Shown here: positions 33,803-41,827 of the stretch, piece after piece | How positions within the stretch are numbered: position 1 is the first letter of the stretch | Layout: each line of letters opens with the position of its first letter | From: Melghirimyces algeriensis | GTDB lineage: Bacteria; Bacillota; Bacilli; Thermoactinomycetales; DSM-45169 | Reading direction: 5' to 3' | Assembly (NCBI RefSeq): GCF_900182565.1 | Contig: NZ_FXTI01000006.1 | Span: 62,001 to 126,000 of the forward strand | Length of the DNA stretch: 64,000 nucleotides | The notes under the pieces: generated by a model | What the model was told of the DNA's origin: nothing | Databases searched by the model: none | The model's input: the letters and a program-made list of their open reading frames with translations, nothing else | Position numbers and translations under genes: made by a program

Positions 33803-33848
33803 AAAGAACAGACCGCTTTCCATTGTCGGATTGCGGTCTGTTCTTTTC
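33803..33848 (+). terminator. Terminator of the tRNA-like gene
   Basis: AAAGAACAGACCGC at 33803-33816 pairs with GCGGTCTGTTCTTTT at 33833-33847. Confidence 0.85.
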
Positions 33849-33851
33849 CTG

Positions 33852-34067
33852 TCACAAATCATTCCTGTCTTTAGCGTTTGGCTTGATTTGGTATTTCCAT
33901 TCATCAAGCACTCTTCCCAAGAGAAAAACTTCCTCCCGATATCGCTGTATACTGCGACCTTTCCGATCTCCTTCCAGAACCTTCATTCGCAACTCCTTGA
34001 ATCGACGTTCGATACAGGATAACGCCGCTTGCCATTCTTCCGTGGAAAGATCCATTACGACTTTCAT
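33852..34067 (-). CDS. Small charged protein, unknown
   Basis: 71 residues, mostly helical and charged (MKVVMDLSTEEWQAALSCIE, RFKELRMKVLEGDRKGRSIQ). ATG at 34067 follows GGAG by 9 bases; the longer frame begins in an overlapping ATG. No signal, membrane helix or known motif. It shares the terminator at 33803-33848 with the convergent tRNA-like gene. Confidence 0.55.
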   Translation of the reverse strand: MKVVMDLSTEEWQAALSCIERRFKELRMKVLEGDRKGRSIQRYREEVFLLGRVLDEWKYQIKPNAKDRNDL

Positions 34068-34258
34068 GTCATCACACTCCTCGTCCCTCCAACCTGCCCT
34101 TATCAATGTATGAAAGAGGACTTGTCCCTTTGACTAGTGAAATTTTTCCCATACATCAGAGATTGGTTTCTCTCCCTTGCTCTCCGCTGTATAATAGTAG
34201 TGTTGCGTCATAACGCGTAACGGGCGGGAGAGGGTTCAATAACAAAGGATTGGATGGA

Positions 34259-35545
34259 TTGAACAAGGGATTGAGACGATTCCAACGCGGGGAGTCGAAC
34301 TCCATCGACATCCGGAGGGAATGGATGGCCGGGTTAACCTCCTTTATTACAGTTGCTTATATTCTCATCGTTAACCCGATGATTCTAAAAGATGCCGGAA
34401 TCCCCCTTGGAGCGGGATTGGTAGCCACCATTGCTTCATCGGTGTTTGGCTGCCTATGGATGGCATTTCGGGCCAATGCCCCGATTATCCTAATTCCCGG
34501 TATGGGTGTGAATGCTTTCTTCAGTTATACTGTCGTTCAATCTTTGGGATTGAGCTGGCAGGAAGGGCTGACGGCTGTTACGCTCTCCGGGATTCTCTTC
34601 TGGATCATTGCTACTACCACCTACGGAAACAAACTGGCTGAGGCCGTTCCATCTTCCCTGAAGCATGGAATTACTGCCGGAATTGGCCTGTTTCTTACCT
34701 TTATCGGTTTGCAAAAAGCACAGTGGATCCACCCCGATCCAGTAACGTTTATCAGACTGGGGAACTTTGCAGAACCCATTCCTTTGATTACACTGATCGG
34801 ACTGATGGTAACCCTGTTTCTGTATTCACGGGGCATTACAGGGAGTTTTTTCTTGGGTCTTCTCTTCACTGCCCTGTCCACTTACGGAGTTGGAGCTATA
34901 CCGGATACCCATGTTGCCACCCCTCAACTGAAGGAATACAGTCAGGTCTTCTTTTCCTTGGACTGGGGTGTGGTGATCACTCTACCATTCTGGGTGGCGG
35001 TCTTCTCTTTAACCATGATTGTTGTATTTGAAAACCTGGGTTTATTGCAAGGGATCTTACCCCAGCAGGAAAAGTTCCCCAAAGCTTACCGGGCAACCGC
35101 TGTCTCCAGCTTCGTCTCCGGTCTTTTGGGTACCAGTCCCACCATCGCATCAGCTGAAAGCACTTCAGGGATTGCTGAAGGGGGACGAACCGGAATGGTA
35201 CCACTGGTGACTGGAATGCTGTTTTTATGCACGCTGCCGGTGATGCCTTTGGTGGGTAAAATCCCCGATCATGCAGTCGCTCCGGTCTTGATTATCATCG
35301 GAGCCTTGATGGTACAGAGCGTGGAACATATCTCCTTTTCTGATTTCTCAGAGGGGTTCCCGGCATTTTTCATTCTCGCGGGAATTCCCTTGACTTCCAG
35401 CATTGCGGATGGTCTGGCTTTTGGGTTTATAACCTATCCGCTGTGTAAGGTCGCCATTGGAAAGGGAAAACAAGTGCCTTCCCCCGTCTATCTCATCGGC
35501 GGATTGTTCCTGGTTTATCTGATCGTTGCTTCCATGATTCATTAG
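34259..35545 (+). CDS. NCS2-family purine permease (guanine/hypoxanthine or adenine)
   Basis: 428 residues, about 13 helices, of the AzgA-like branch of NCS2: REWMAGLTSFITVAYILIVN, PGMGVNAFFSYTVV, GITAGIGLFLTFIGLQKA and GTSPTIASAESTSGIAEGGR, the last being the conserved substrate-site helix (PTxxESTxGIxxGGRTG). It imports purine bases with protons. A TTG at 34259 is 9 bases from AAAGGA; the earlier TTG overlaps it. TATAAT at 34191-34196 is the probable -10. No purine riboswitch was found in the short leader. Confidence 0.93.
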   Translation: MNKGLRRFQRGESNSIDIRREWMAGLTSFITVAYILIVNPMILKDAGIPLGAGLVATIASSVFGCLWMAFRANAPIILIPGMGVNAFFSYTVVQSLGLSWQEGLTAVTLSGILFWIIATTTYGNKLAEAVPSSLKHGITAGIGLFLTFIGLQKAQWIHPDPVTFIRLGNFAEPIPLITLIGLMVTLFLYSRGITGSFFLGLLFTALSTYGVGAIPDTHVATPQLKEYSQVFFSLDWGVVITLPFWVAVFSLTMIVVFENLGLLQGILPQQEKFPKAYRATAVSSFVSGLLGTSPTIASAESTSGIAEGGRTGMVPLVTGMLFLCTLPVMPLVGKIPDHAVAPVLIIIGALMVQSVEHISFSDFSEGFPAFFILAGIPLTSSIADGLAFGFITYPLCKVAIGKGKQVPSPVYLIGGLFLVYLIVASMIH

Positions 35546-35550
35546 ATGAA

Positions 35551-35582
35551 GACGCGCACCCGTAATCGGTGCGCGCCTTTCA
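35551..35582 (+). terminator. Terminator of the purine permease gene
   Basis: GACGCGCACC and GGTGCGCGCC stem, then TTTC. Confidence 0.75.
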
Positions 35583-35595
35583 TTACATCCTAACA

Positions 35596-36699
35596 TCACA
35601 TTCCCTTTTTGATGGGAAACCACCTCTTCCGAACGGCAGAGAGAACCAATGTTAATACGGGCAACAACAACGCAAAGGTTGCGGAATAGGGAAACCAGAT
35701 TGTATGCGTATAATTGAAAAAAGCAGGATTGGGAATTAACACAAGAGAAAGGGCAACAGCGATTATACCCAGGGGGAACGTCAGGGGACGGTAGTCATTT
35801 AATCGAAAAAGTTGTGCCAAACCTAATGTAGAAGCATAGAAGCAAATCGAAATTTTCATAAACAGAGTAAACAACCACATGATGGCCACGATCGCTTCCA
35901 CTCTCTCCAAAAAGTCGCCGATACTGATTTTTTTGGCCAGGATATACGTTGGATACTGTTGAATACTTGCAACGGTTGCCCCCAATACAGCAATAGTCAT
36001 CATACTAATCACAGCCAAAACTGACGTCCCTATTACCATACCTGCCACATAAGGCTTTCTAGCCTTCCCCGGTTGGTTGACATAAGGGAAAATCATTAAC
36101 AGGATCACCAATTCCAACACATTTGCAAGAAAATACACATTTCCTTTTAAAATGGGCGAAAACCCTTCCGCTAAGATGGGTTGGAAGTTTTCCATTTCCA
36201 CTTGAGGAAATAAAGAGACAATCAATATTAAAAAGAGAATCCATACCCATGGATACAATAACTCCGAAGTCCGTGCAATGGTTTCAATCCCAAGCCTTGT
36301 TGCCAAAACCACAACGAGCAGAAACAGACTGATGGTCATCTCTATCGGCGTTCCCATCAAAAAGTGAATGGTCAAAAAGTCACCCGCTTCATAGGTCATC
36401 AGTGCGCAATCAATAAATATATAAGTAATAAAGAGAAAGGAGATGCCTTTCCCCAACCATCTCCCCCAAACCTGTTCACTATATTCGACAAGGGTCTGCT
36501 GGGGAAAACGTTTCCCCAGCAGACTATACATCACGGCCAATAACAACGCTTCCCCCACACCAATCCATGCGGAAATCCATCCATCCTGTTTAGCGGATAT
36601 GATGACATGGGATGGAGCCAGTATGATAGCATCTCCGATGACAAACAACAAAGTCAAAACCATAAATTGACGTATGGATATTTTGCCCCGCTCAATCAT
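35596..36699 (-). CDS. Spore germination receptor B subunit (GerAB/GerKB family)
   Basis: Integral membrane subunit of a nutrient germinant receptor in the inner spore membrane. 367 residues with ten helices of the APC-like GerAB family: KISIRQFMVLTLLFVIGDAI, IISAKQDGWISAWIGVGEAL, RTSELLYPWVWILFLILIV and GNVYFLANVLELVILLMIFP. The ATG at 36699 has AAGGTG at normal distance; the open frame extends back over the small gene before it. Gene order on this strand is A, C, small D-like, B. Confidence 0.93.
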   Translation of the reverse strand: MIERGKISIRQFMVLTLLFVIGDAIILAPSHVIISAKQDGWISAWIGVGEALLLAVMYSLLGKRFPQQTLVEYSEQVWGRWLGKGISFLFITYIFIDCALMTYEAGDFLTIHFLMGTPIEMTISLFLLVVVLATRLGIETIARTSELLYPWVWILFLILIVSLFPQVEMENFQPILAEGFSPILKGNVYFLANVLELVILLMIFPYVNQPGKARKPYVAGMVIGTSVLAVISMMTIAVLGATVASIQQYPTYILAKKISIGDFLERVEAIVAIMWLFTLFMKISICFYASTLGLAQLFRLNDYRPLTFPLGIIAVALSLVLIPNPAFFNYTHTIWFPYSATFALLLPVLTLVLSAVRKRWFPIKKGM

Positions 36700-36715
36700 C
36701 CTGATCACACCTTCA

Positions 36716-36943
36716 CTACAGCTGATGGAAAATCCATTCTCCCACCGGCCTGTATACATAGATGAGCCAATCCATCGGATTGGGAATATCCCAGTTCAAA
36801 CCCTCCGCTATACTGAGACCGGTTCCGATCAAAAGGAGTATTAAATATACGGATAAATCTTTTTTTTGCTTTTTTCTCCATAAACGGGGGAGATCAATCC
36901 ATGCAATCACTGCCACAATCAGTAAAATACCCACAACCAACAT
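36716..36943 (-). CDS. Small two-helix protein of the ger operon (D-subunit-like)
   Basis: 75 residues: one helix at the N terminus (MLVVGILLIVAVIAWIDLP), a short basic stretch (RKKQKKD), a second helix (LSVYLILLLIGTGLSIAEGL) and an amphipathic tail. AAGGGGG precedes the ATG. Two-helix D proteins are known in several ger operons, where they tune receptor output; assignment is by size, topology and place between gerC and gerB types. Confidence 0.75.
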   Translation of the reverse strand: MLVVGILLIVAVIAWIDLPRLWRKKQKKDLSVYLILLLIGTGLSIAEGLNWDIPNPMDWLIYVYRPVGEWIFHQL

Positions 36944-36980
36944 GTGATTCCCCCTTTAGGCAAGTTAGCGTAACTCGTTA

Positions 36981-38171
36981 TCATTTTTCCATCTTTTGAA
37001 TAAACGAATTCCCCACTGTACCGGAACCTTGCAACTTGACATCCACCTGAACATCCACTTTCAGTTGTGGATATCGCTGATCCCAGTCTTTCTTTATCTT
37101 TTTCCAGTACCGTGGATTATCACGGTATATCGCATCACCAAACCCAAAAATATCGGATTGAAGCTGTTTAGATTTTTTAATGCTTGACAGTACATACTTT
37201 TTGATACGCTGTTCTGCCCGTTTTTCCAACTCATAATAGGTTTGGGCATCGTTCAGATCAATTTGACACGAGACTTCTCCTATGTTTCCTTCCACTTGAA
37301 TGTTTATTTTTCCGTGAGGAACGCCATTTTCAACACTCCCTCGTATGTCACCTTTAGACCGAACCACTTCGATCACTAGCTTTCCTCCCTTGGGACAGGG
37401 GACATCTCCCACGGTGTTTTTAACATTATTAAGAGCATAATTGTATCCGATGCTTTCCCTTTCATTTAACCACCCCACCAGCCGATCCTTTTTCAACACC
37501 CCTAAAGGTGTATAGGCTAATAATGCCGGCGGATGAATTCTTCGAATATTTTCCTCTTTATTGCCTATTTCATTCTTCCCCTGGACATAAACACCGGTTA
37601 AAACTGGCTCTTTCCCCTCTGAAACAATATCTGTGATCAATTGGTCCAACTGAACTCCTACTGTCGGGGCCCATGCTTCCTGTGATGTTGTCAGCGAGTC
37701 AAAAAGTTTTTGCGAAGGGATTTTTTGTATATGAGTAAAATGGGATAATACATCTAAAGCCGGAGTCTTTTTGGCGATGACGATAAAAAAATCGGTCCGT
37801 GTTTCATGGTCTCTGGAAAAAAAATCTAATATATCCCGGACCCCTTTCCTCGACACTTCTTCGCTGATAACAATCATTCGAAAATGGGAAAAGTAAGCTT
37901 TTCTTGGAGATTTTATGGTTAATTTTCGGAGACACTCAAAAAGGGTGTCTGCCTCCGTCTGCAAAGTGGTAACGGGTGGACCTTGACCGCCTGTTTCAGC
38001 AATCTGTTCCGGGTTGACCACTTGTACAGACACACGATACCCGTTTTCTGTTTGATCAATCCCGGCACCCGTGGCCAGCCCCAACGTATCCAATTCCCTC
38101 CGGCTCCAACACCCCGTTGGGGTTACAACCAATAAAAAACAGATAAAAATGGCCATCCATTTTCGCCTCAT
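36981..38171 (-). CDS. Spore germination receptor C subunit, lipoprotein (GerAC/GerKC family)
   Basis: 396 residues. A signal peptide ends in a lipobox at Cys21 (TPTGCWSRRELDTLGLATGA), and the W-S-R-R-E-L start of the mature protein is the Ger(x)C signature. Further family blocks: PRKAYFSHFRMIVISEE, FFSRDHETRTDFFIVIAK and LDQLITDI. It is fixed to the outer face of the inner spore membrane and is needed for receptor function. ATG 38171 follows ATAGGAG; the A-subunit stop overlaps this ribosome site, so the two are coupled. Confidence 0.93.
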   Translation of the reverse strand: MRRKWMAIFICFLLVVTPTGCWSRRELDTLGLATGAGIDQTENGYRVSVQVVNPEQIAETGGQGPPVTTLQTEADTLFECLRKLTIKSPRKAYFSHFRMIVISEEVSRKGVRDILDFFSRDHETRTDFFIVIAKKTPALDVLSHFTHIQKIPSQKLFDSLTTSQEAWAPTVGVQLDQLITDIVSEGKEPVLTGVYVQGKNEIGNKEENIRRIHPPALLAYTPLGVLKKDRLVGWLNERESIGYNYALNNVKNTVGDVPCPKGGKLVIEVVRSKGDIRGSVENGVPHGKINIQVEGNIGEVSCQIDLNDAQTYYELEKRAEQRIKKYVLSSIKKSKQLQSDIFGFGDAIYRDNPRYWKKIKKDWDQRYPQLKVDVQVDVKLQGSGTVGNSFIQKMEK

Positions 38172-38185
38172 ACTTTTCGCTCCTA

Positions 38186-39754
38186 TCATGGTCGGGAATC
38201 GGGTTTTCTCGGTCCGGTGCTTTGCTGCCGAACGCGATTATATTGACTGATTAACCTGGGACGGGTCTTCATCAGCCATAAAGGAAAACGGAATAGGGTA
38301 TCCTTCTGCCCTTCAATATTGAAGGGTGCCAGCGGAGACATATAGGGAATTCCAAAGGAACGCAAACTAGTGAGATGTAACAGAAGTGTAATTCCACCCA
38401 GGACAATTCCGTATAAGCCAAAAGAGGCGGCCAAGGCCATAAATAAAAATCGGAGAGCCCTAATGGGAAGCCGTAACTCATAGGAGGGAATCGCAAACGA
38501 TGAAATGGCAGTGATGGAAACGACGATCACCATGGCGGGAGAAACCAATCCCGCCTGCACCGCAGCCTCTCCCAATACCAAGGCACCCACAATTGTAATC
38601 GCCGTGCCCACCGGTCGGAGCATCCGGAGCCCGGCTTCACGCAACGTCTCAAAAATAAATTCCATCAATACGGCTTCAACAAAAGCGGGAAAAGGAATCC
38701 CTTCCCGCTGGGCCGCCAAACTGATTAACAGCGTGGTATGCAACATCTCCTGGTGAAAGGTGGTTACAGCAACATACAGAGAGGGAGCCAAAAGAGACAC
38801 AAATAATGAAATATACCGCAGAATCCGTACAAACCCATAATCCGTTTTGTTATAGTAATCCTCCGGGGATTGCAGTAATTGGGGAAAGACGACAGGAAGA
38901 ATCAAAACAAAGGGGGTTCCATCCACCAACAATATCACGCGCCCTTCCAACAGAGCCGCTGTCGCGATATCCGGTCGTTCGGTATTATCAATGGTTGGAA
39001 AAGGTGAATACTTTTCATCCTGAATCAACTGTTCAATGTATCCACTTTCAAGGACTCCATCCAAATCAATTCGGTCCAAACGGGAATGAAGCTCTTTCAG
39101 CACTTTTTCATTCACAATGCCGTTTATGTACATAATGGCTACATTGGTGCCTGTGACCCGACCGATTTTTCGGGTTTCCAACCAGAGGTTAGGACTTTTG
39201 ATCCGCCAACGAAGCAATGCGATGTTTTTGCGAAGTGATTCACAAAACGCTTCATGGGGACCACGAATCACCGTCTCAGTAATCGGTTCAGAGACATTTC
39301 TGGACTCCAGCCCTTGCGAACTGACTGCGATTCCTCTGGGGATTCCCTCAGACAAAATCACTGTTCTTCCCGATAAAAGCGAGGTATACACACTGTGATA
39401 ATCATGCAAATCCTGAACGGAACCACCAGCAATTACCCGCATTTTTATATATTCCAAAAATGAATCATAACCGTCCATATAATTGTTTTCATCATGGATC
39501 AATGGCTTGATCACAAAGTGTTGAACCTGATTTTCATCCGCCAAGCCTTCCATATATAAAACCGCCATACAGATCTTTTCATCTCTGTCAAGAAAAATTT
39601 CACGGATATTTAAATCAGAGCTGTTGCCAAATGATTGTTTAATATGAAGCAAGTTTTCGGTTAGATCACTTTTTAACCATACTGTATCCGGCTTTTCCTG
39701 GCTCATCGGCTTTTGTCGCCCTTTGTTCCGACTCCATCTCTTCCATTGAGGCAT
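38186..39754 (-). CDS. Spore germination receptor A subunit (GerAA/GerKA family)
   Basis: 522 residues: a large N-terminal soluble domain (to ~290) followed by four to five membrane helices. Family motifs: VSSQGLESRNVSEPITETVI and RGPHEAFCESLRKNIALLR, YINGIVNEKVLKELHSRL, PFPTIDNTERPDIATAALLE GRV, SPEDYY and RPVGTAITIVGALVLGEAAV. It forms the ligand-gated ion channel of the germinosome with B and C. The ATG at 39754 follows GGGGGA; the longest frame starts in the terminator of the gene upstream. First gene of the operon. Confidence 0.94.
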   Translation of the reverse strand: MPQWKRWSRNKGRQKPMSQEKPDTVWLKSDLTENLLHIKQSFGNSSDLNIREIFLDRDEKICMAVLYMEGLADENQVQHFVIKPLIHDENNYMDGYDSFLEYIKMRVIAGGSVQDLHDYHSVYTSLLSGRTVILSEGIPRGIAVSSQGLESRNVSEPITETVIRGPHEAFCESLRKNIALLRWRIKSPNLWLETRKIGRVTGTNVAIMYINGIVNEKVLKELHSRLDRIDLDGVLESGYIEQLIQDEKYSPFPTIDNTERPDIATAALLEGRVILLVDGTPFVLILPVVFPQLLQSPEDYYNKTDYGFVRILRYISLFVSLLAPSLYVAVTTFHQEMLHTTLLISLAAQREGIPFPAFVEAVLMEFIFETLREAGLRMLRPVGTAITIVGALVLGEAAVQAGLVSPAMVIVVSITAISSFAIPSYELRLPIRALRFLFMALAASFGLYGIVLGGITLLLHLTSLRSFGIPYMSPLAPFNIEGQKDTLFRFPLWLMKTRPRLISQYNRVRQQSTGPRKPDSRP

Positions 39755-39792
39755 CGTACGTTTCCCCCAAACAAGATTGGCATGGATACCCT

Positions 39793-39822
39793 TATCATCC
39801 TTCAATTGGAAGGATTTTATGA
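39793..39822 (-). promoter_or_regulatory. Candidate forespore (sigma-G-type) promoter of the ger operon
   Basis: Minus strand TCATA (39822-39818), 18 bases, GATGATA (39799-39793), close to the sigma-G pattern of a GCATR-like -35 and CATnnTA -10. Known ger operons are transcribed by sigma G; the match here is partial. Confidence 0.35.
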
Positions 39823-39828
39823 CAAAAG

Positions 39829-39855
39829 AAAAGCGCCCCCATGGGGACGCTTTTC
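39829..39855 (-). terminator. Terminator behind the TRIC-type channel gene
   Basis: AAAAGCG and CGCTTTT arms with an inner CCCC/GGGG, followed on the minus strand by CTTTTGTC. Confidence 0.75.
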
Positions 39856-39912
39856 GCGGGTATCTGATCATCAATGCAGGAATGTCAGTCATACCAGAGA
39901 ACTTTTATCGCA

Positions 39913-40515
39913 TCAATTCTTGGCGATTCGTCGCGGAAGTTGCCAATGAAAGAGCAGAGAGATCAATCGAAGGCAAAGGATCAGACCAAACAGGAGATAG
40001 AGTTGCCAATCTTTCTGAACCACTTCCATCCCGATCATCCATCCACCGATGACAGCCCAGAGAGCATAAATCTCCTTTTGCAAAACCAAGGGTTTTCTTC
40101 CCGCCAAAACATCCCGAATCACCCCACCACCAATTCCCGTTAAAACGGCTGCCACTACCACAGCAATGGTTGGTAACTCCATACGAATAGCGGACAAAGC
40201 ACCTTGGATGGTAAATGCGGAAAGACCCACGGCATCAAAGAATGAATACCACTTCTTCCACCGTCTAATCCACTGCGAAGGGATGGCTACAAGCAGAAGA
40301 ATGGTAAAGAGTGCAATATAGATTGAAATATCTTCCTCCCACAATGAAGGAACCGGAACCCCAATGAGAATATTTCGTATGACCCCTCCTCCGAACGCTG
40401 TCACAAACCCTAGGACCAATGTACCAAAGAGATCATATCGCTCCTCCATTGCCACCAAGGTCCCACTGACAGCAAAGGCAATGATCCCAATTAGGTTTAA
40501 CGTTTCCCAAACCAT
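39913..40515 (-). CDS. Trimeric intracellular cation (TRIC) channel family protein (UPF0126)
   Basis: 200 residues, seven hydrophobic helices in two repeats, each with the glycine-rich kink: VTAFGGGVIRNILIG and LTGIGGGVIRDVLAG. Prokaryotic TRIC proteins form potassium-permeable homotrimers. TIGAL-type strands AFAVSGTLVA and AFTIQGALSA precede each. It lies between the ger operon and the zinc lipoprotein gene, separated from both by terminators. Confidence 0.92.
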   Translation of the reverse strand: MVWETLNLIGIIAFAVSGTLVAMEERYDLFGTLVLGFVTAFGGGVIRNILIGVPVPSLWEEDISIYIALFTILLLVAIPSQWIRRWKKWYSFFDAVGLSAFTIQGALSAIRMELPTIAVVVAAVLTGIGGGVIRDVLAGRKPLVLQKEIYALWAVIGGWMIGMEVVQKDWQLYLLFGLILCLRLISLLFHWQLPRRIAKN

Positions 40516-40615
40516 CCCTTACACCCCGTTTTTTTCTCTCTCTTGTCCTCAAAATGTACTACAAAACAGACAAAATGGAAACCGTCAAAATGAAATCGAC
40601 CCCTCCATTTTCTGT

Positions 40616-40647
40616 AAAAAACCACTCATCGTTTGTGATGAGTGGTT
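40616..40647 (-). terminator. Terminator of the zinc-binding lipoprotein gene
   Basis: AACCACTCATC and GATGAGTGGTT stem; on the minus strand it ends in TTTTTT. Confidence 0.85.
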
Positions 40648-40654
40648 GGCAAAA

Positions 40655-41671
40655 TTACTTTTTTCCCAATGCTTTGCCCAGATTTTCTGCATTCCTCTTC
40701 ATGAGAGACATGTAATCTTCCCCTTGTTGCTGTTCCTTTTCCGTCAATCCTTCCAAAGGATGTAATGTTAATGCTTGGGCTCCCACTTCATTTTGAACGG
40801 CTTTTGCCACTTTCCCTTTGACCAAGGTTTCAAAAAGGATATATTTTACCTTATGTTTTCTAGCTGTTTCAACGATGCTTTTCATTTCTTTGGCACTTGG
40901 CTCATCCGAGGGAGAGAGCCCGGAGACAGCGACCTGGTTCAATCCGTATCGATCGGCAATATATCCAAAAGCAGCGTGGGAAACGAGAAATGTTTTGGTT
41001 TCCGTGCCTTTAACCTCTTGCTTAAAGGTTTTGTCCAGCTGATCCAGTTGTTGGCTCAACTCTTGATAGTTCTTTTCATATGCCTTTTTGTGCTCAGGAT
41101 CCTTCTGAATCAATGCCTTTTTGATATTGGCAGCCACTTGTTTGGCACGAACCGGGTCCAACCACACATGGGGGTCCTGATGATCCCCATGTTCTTTTTC
41201 ATGGTCATGACCCTCATGTTCTTCATGTGCATGCTCTTTTTCATGGTCATGACCCTCGTGTTCTTTATGATGATCCTCTTCATGATGGTGATGATCTTCC
41301 CCGTTAATCAAGGGAACGCCTTTCGTCGTATTCACCAACAATGTCTTCTTCGTATCCAATGTATCTTTCATCTGATCCGTCCAACGTTCAAAACCAACTC
41401 CATTATAAAGCAACATATCTGACTGGTTAATCTCTGCTACTTCTCGCGCAGTCGGTTCATAATTGTGGGGATCCACCCCGACCGGAACAATATTCGTCAC
41501 TTTCACATGTTTACCGCCAATGCTTTCAGCAAAAAACTGTAAGGGATACACACTGACAGTCACGTGAAGTCTCCCTTCTGATGAAGACTCTACATCTCTT
41601 CCCCCACAACCGGCAATCAACAATGAGAAGGTCAGAAACACCACACTGATCCGCTTCATCCACCGATTCAC
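40655..41671 (-). CDS. Zinc ABC transporter substrate-binding lipoprotein (ZnuA/AdcA type)
   Basis: 338 residues. Signal peptide with lipobox LLIAGC (Cys22). The cluster A-1 fold is shown by VTVSVYPLQFFAESIGG, VGVDPHNYEPTARE (His ligand), the His-rich loop, DPHVWLDPVRAKQ (His) and FLVSHAAFGY (His), with Asp/Glu in the SGLSPSDEPS region. The His-rich loop has two 14-residue copies around EGHDHEKEH. It captures zinc outside the membrane. GTG 41671 is 7 bases from GGAGG; the ATG two codons earlier touches it. A Zur box covers its promoter. The permease and ATPase genes are not next to it. Confidence 0.93.
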   Translation of the reverse strand: MNRWMKRISVVFLTFSLLIAGCGGRDVESSSEGRLHVTVSVYPLQFFAESIGGKHVKVTNIVPVGVDPHNYEPTAREVAEINQSDMLLYNGVGFERWTDQMKDTLDTKKTLLVNTTKGVPLINGEDHHHHEEDHHKEHEGHDHEKEHAHEEHEGHDHEKEHGDHQDPHVWLDPVRAKQVAANIKKALIQKDPEHKKAYEKNYQELSQQLDQLDKTFKQEVKGTETKTFLVSHAAFGYIADRYGLNQVAVSGLSPSDEPSAKEMKSIVETARKHKVKYILFETLVKGKVAKAVQNEVGAQALTLHPLEGLTEKEQQQGEDYMSLMKRNAENLGKALGKK

Positions 41672-41710
41672 ACTCATACCTCCAAAATCGTTATGATTTC
41701 GACTTTCTCT

Positions 41711-41758
41711 ATTATAAACAGATATTGTACGTTTGTAAATCGTAATAATTACGATTAA
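41711..41758 (-). promoter_or_regulatory. Promoter of the zinc lipoprotein gene with a Zur box
   Basis: Minus strand TTTACA (41739-41734), 17 bases, TATAAT (41716-41711). AAATCGTAATAATTACGATT at 41737-41756 is a perfect palindromic match to the Bacillus Zur box and overlaps the -35, so the gene should be expressed when zinc is scarce. Confidence 0.9.
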
Positions 41759-41767
41759 CTGAGATGC

Positions 41768-41806
41768 AAAAACACAGAATCTCTATATCTAAGGTTCTGT
41801 GTTTTT
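41768..41806 (-). terminator. Terminator of the ecsAB operon
   Basis: AAAAACACAGAA at 41768-41779 pairs with TTCTGTGTTTTT at 41795-41806. Confidence 0.85.
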
Positions 41807-41827
41807 CCGGATCATTCCTCTTTATAT

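Noticed and set aside
33620..33907. 95-codon minus frame over the tRNA-like gene
   Set aside because: Antisense to a cloverleaf and a terminator, no ribosome site.
34097..34258. Purine riboswitch ahead of the NCS2 permease
   Set aside because: The conserved junction bases (TATA...ATATGG and CTAC) are not there and the leader is too short.
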